From Desulfitobacterium_A nosdiversum (GTDB taxonomy: Bacteria; Bacillota; Desulfitobacteriia; Desulfitobacteriales; Desulfitobacteriaceae): DNA of 64,000 bases. This document shows positions 62,637 through 64,000 of the stretch, piece by piece. Made by a program: the position numbers and the translations under genes. Each line of letters starts with the position of its first letter. The first letter of the stretch is position 1. Location of the stretch: assembly GCF_049860565.1 (NCBI RefSeq), contig NZ_CP172056.1:620001-684000 (forward strand), in the 5' to 3' direction. Below the pieces are notes generated by a model, which searched no databases, was not told the DNA's origin, and saw nothing but the letters and a program-made list of their open reading frames with translations.

Positions 62637-63107
62637 CTATTTAATATCAACAATTTGGTAATGAAGAATTCCAGCCGGAACATTTACCTCAACTACAGTT
62701 CCCTTCGCGTTGCCAAGAACTGCTTTTCCTACAGGAGATTCGTTAGAGATTTTATTCGTTCCCGGATCAGCCTCAGCAGAACCTACAATCGTGTATTCTT
62801 CTTCGTCACCAAAATCCATATCCTTAAGAAGAATCGTTGAACCAAGTCCTACAACTTCGTTTCCTTCCTGGTCATCAATGACGCGAGCATTTCTTAGCAT
62901 CTTCTCTAACGTAATGATACGTCCTTCAATGAAAGCCTGTTCATTTTTAGCATCATCATATTCCGAGTTTTCGCTAATATCCCCAAAATCAATGGCTTGC
63001 TTAATTCGCTCAGCCACTTCGCGCCTTCTCACACTCTTAAGCTGTTCCAACTCATTCTCAAGTTTTTTTAATCCTTCAACTGTAAGAATAACTTCTTTTT
63101 CGGGCAT
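62637..63107 (-). CDS. greA: Transcription elongation factor GreA
   Basis: N-terminal coiled coil with the acidic tip GDISENSEYDDAKNEQAF and a C-terminal FKBP-like domain ending LHYQIVDIK. Rescues backtracked RNA polymerase. The ATG at 63107 follows AAAGGGAG and gives 156 residues; a longer frame adds 27 unlike residues. Confidence 0.95.
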   Translation of the reverse strand: MPEKEVILTVEGLKKLENELEQLKSVRRREVAERIKQAIDFGDISENSEYDDAKNEQAFIEGRIITLEKMLRNARVIDDQEGNEVVGLGSTILLKDMDFGDEEEYTIVGSAEADPGTNKISNESPVGKAVLGNAKGTVVEVNVPAGILHYQIVDIK

Positions 63108-63307
63108 TTCTGTATCCGCTCCCTTTTCTCGTCCTATATCTGGCTGTCTTAACAAATGCGCGCTTTCAAGATGTTTGAATATACTCACTGTCCAAGCAGC
63201 TTGCTTGGCATTACTCGTATTATAGTTTCACTGCAAAATATTGTCAAGGACACCGTGATGTGCTGATTCATTCTGCTGTGCTCATATTCTGCCTTAAGGC
63301 GATTATA

Positions 63308-64000
63308 TTATACATTTTCCCTCAGTATATGAGAAAAGACTGCTTTCATTTCCTCTGGAGTTTTGGTTTGCATAATATGATCTCTCAATTGAGCCGCACC
63401 TCGAACACCTTTGATATACCATACTGCGTGTTTTCGCATCTCATTAAGCCCTATCCGCTCTCCTTTATAACACAAAAGCCGGTCAAAATGTTCCTGAGCA
63501 ATCTTTATCCGTTCCCCTAAAGTAGGTTCAGGTTCTAAAACTCCGTCACGTAAATAGCGGGCTGTACGCGTAAGAATCCAAGGATTGCCCAATGCCCCTC
63601 GTCCTATCATGACCCCGTCACAGCCCGTTTGCTCTAACAATTCTTTGGCATTTTGCGGGGTTAAAATATCTCCATTTGCGATGACAGGTATTCCCACCGC
63701 TTCTTTTACCCTGCGAATTCCTGCTGCATCAGAATGACCCGAATAATACTGCTCCCGGGTCCGCCCATGAACGGTTACCATTTGAATCCCAACGGCTTCT
63801 AACGACTGAGCTAACTCAGGAGCAACAAGTTCTCCCTTGTTCCAGCCTAAGCGCATTTTTACCGTGACAGGTATTGAAACTGCCTTTACAACTGCTTCTG
63901 CAATTCGTTGGGCTAGGTTTAAGTCCTGTAATAAGGCAGATCCTTCACCATTTTTGACGATTTTAGGAGCGGGACATCCCATATTGATATCAATTATATC
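63308..64000 (-). CDS. dus: tRNA-dihydrouridine synthase, 3' part
   Basis: The frame runs to the window edge, so the N-terminus is missing. DINMGCPAPKIVKNGEGSALL holds the catalytic cysteine; VKMRLGWN, VHGRTREQYYSG, VIANGDI and MIGRGALGNPWI are flavin-site motifs. About 230 residues seen. DusB-type by context (before greA-lysS). Confidence 0.92.
   Translation of the reverse strand, partial: DIIDINMGCPAPKIVKNGEGSALLQDLNLAQRIAEAVVKAVSIPVTVKMRLGWNKGELVAPELAQSLEAVGIQMVTVHGRTREQYYSGHSDAAGIRRVKEAVGIPVIANGDILTPQNAKELLEQTGCDGVMIGRGALGNPWILTRTARYLRDGVLEPEPTLGERIKIAQEHFDRLLCYKGERIGLNEMRKHAVWYIKGVRGAAQLRDHIMQTKTPEEMKAVFSHILRENV

Overview
The window looks like chromosome of a spore-forming anaerobic Firmicute of the Desulfosporosinus/Desulfitobacterium group (Clostridia, Peptococcales). 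The grounds are the 16S sequence, a YtxC sporulation gene beside thrS, T-box leaders, strong Shine-Dalgarno sites, tRNAs with encoded CCA, and a cytoplasmic-type molybdopterin oxidoreductase. The genus is inferred from memory of families, not from a search. Almost everything is on the minus strand; only trpS and the class A penicillin-binding protein gene are on the plus strand.

Layout. 1-1353: 5' part of a molybdopterin oxidoreductase gene behind a well-matched sigma-54 promoter. 1740-7605: rRNA operon rrn1 (three tandem promoters, 16S, spacer without tRNA, 23S, 5S, then a second 5S-like unit swollen by insertions). 7892-18333: trpS, tyrS, PBP1A, mutS2, U32 peptidase/RlhA-like. 18676-33909: a complete monoderm type IV pilus operon, pilB-pilT-pilC-pilA-two minor pilins-pilM-pilN-pilO-pilV-like-PilX-like-DUF5057-pilD. 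34252-44118: metalloenzyme, zapA, pheST (T-box), trmH-family methyltransferase, infC-rpmI-rplT (leader attenuator, AUU start), thrS (T-box). 44424-49697: ytxC, then polyamine genes speE, speA and speB, with seven tRNA genes between speA and speB. 49845-54980: processive glycosyltransferase, small membrane proteins, UspA, glycerate kinase, TVP38/VTT protein. 55080-60741: rRNA operon rrn2 (tRNA-Ile and tRNA-Ala in the spacer, 5S, and a truncated 5S-like remnant). 61034-64000: dus-greA-lysS.

How it works together. Most of the window is core translation: five aminoacyl-tRNA synthetase systems, two rRNA operons, nine tRNAs, IF-3, L35 and L20. The pilus operon encodes assembly and retraction ATPases, platform, alignment proteins, pilins and prepilin peptidase, plus two large exported proteins that may sit on the pilus or cell surface. 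SpeA, SpeB and SpeE form an arginine to agmatine to putrescine to spermidine route (decarboxylated SAM must come from elsewhere).

The most unusual signal is a family of 25-nt hairpins (11-bp arms, 3-nt loop, often with a CGAAA...TTTCG rim and a TCCACYGGA core). They sit inside both 5S-like units, in the rrn1 spacer, and in a 242-bp palindromic element between thrS and infC. Two copies differ by changes in both arms that keep pairing. The rRNA operons also differ from each other in whole helices of 16S.
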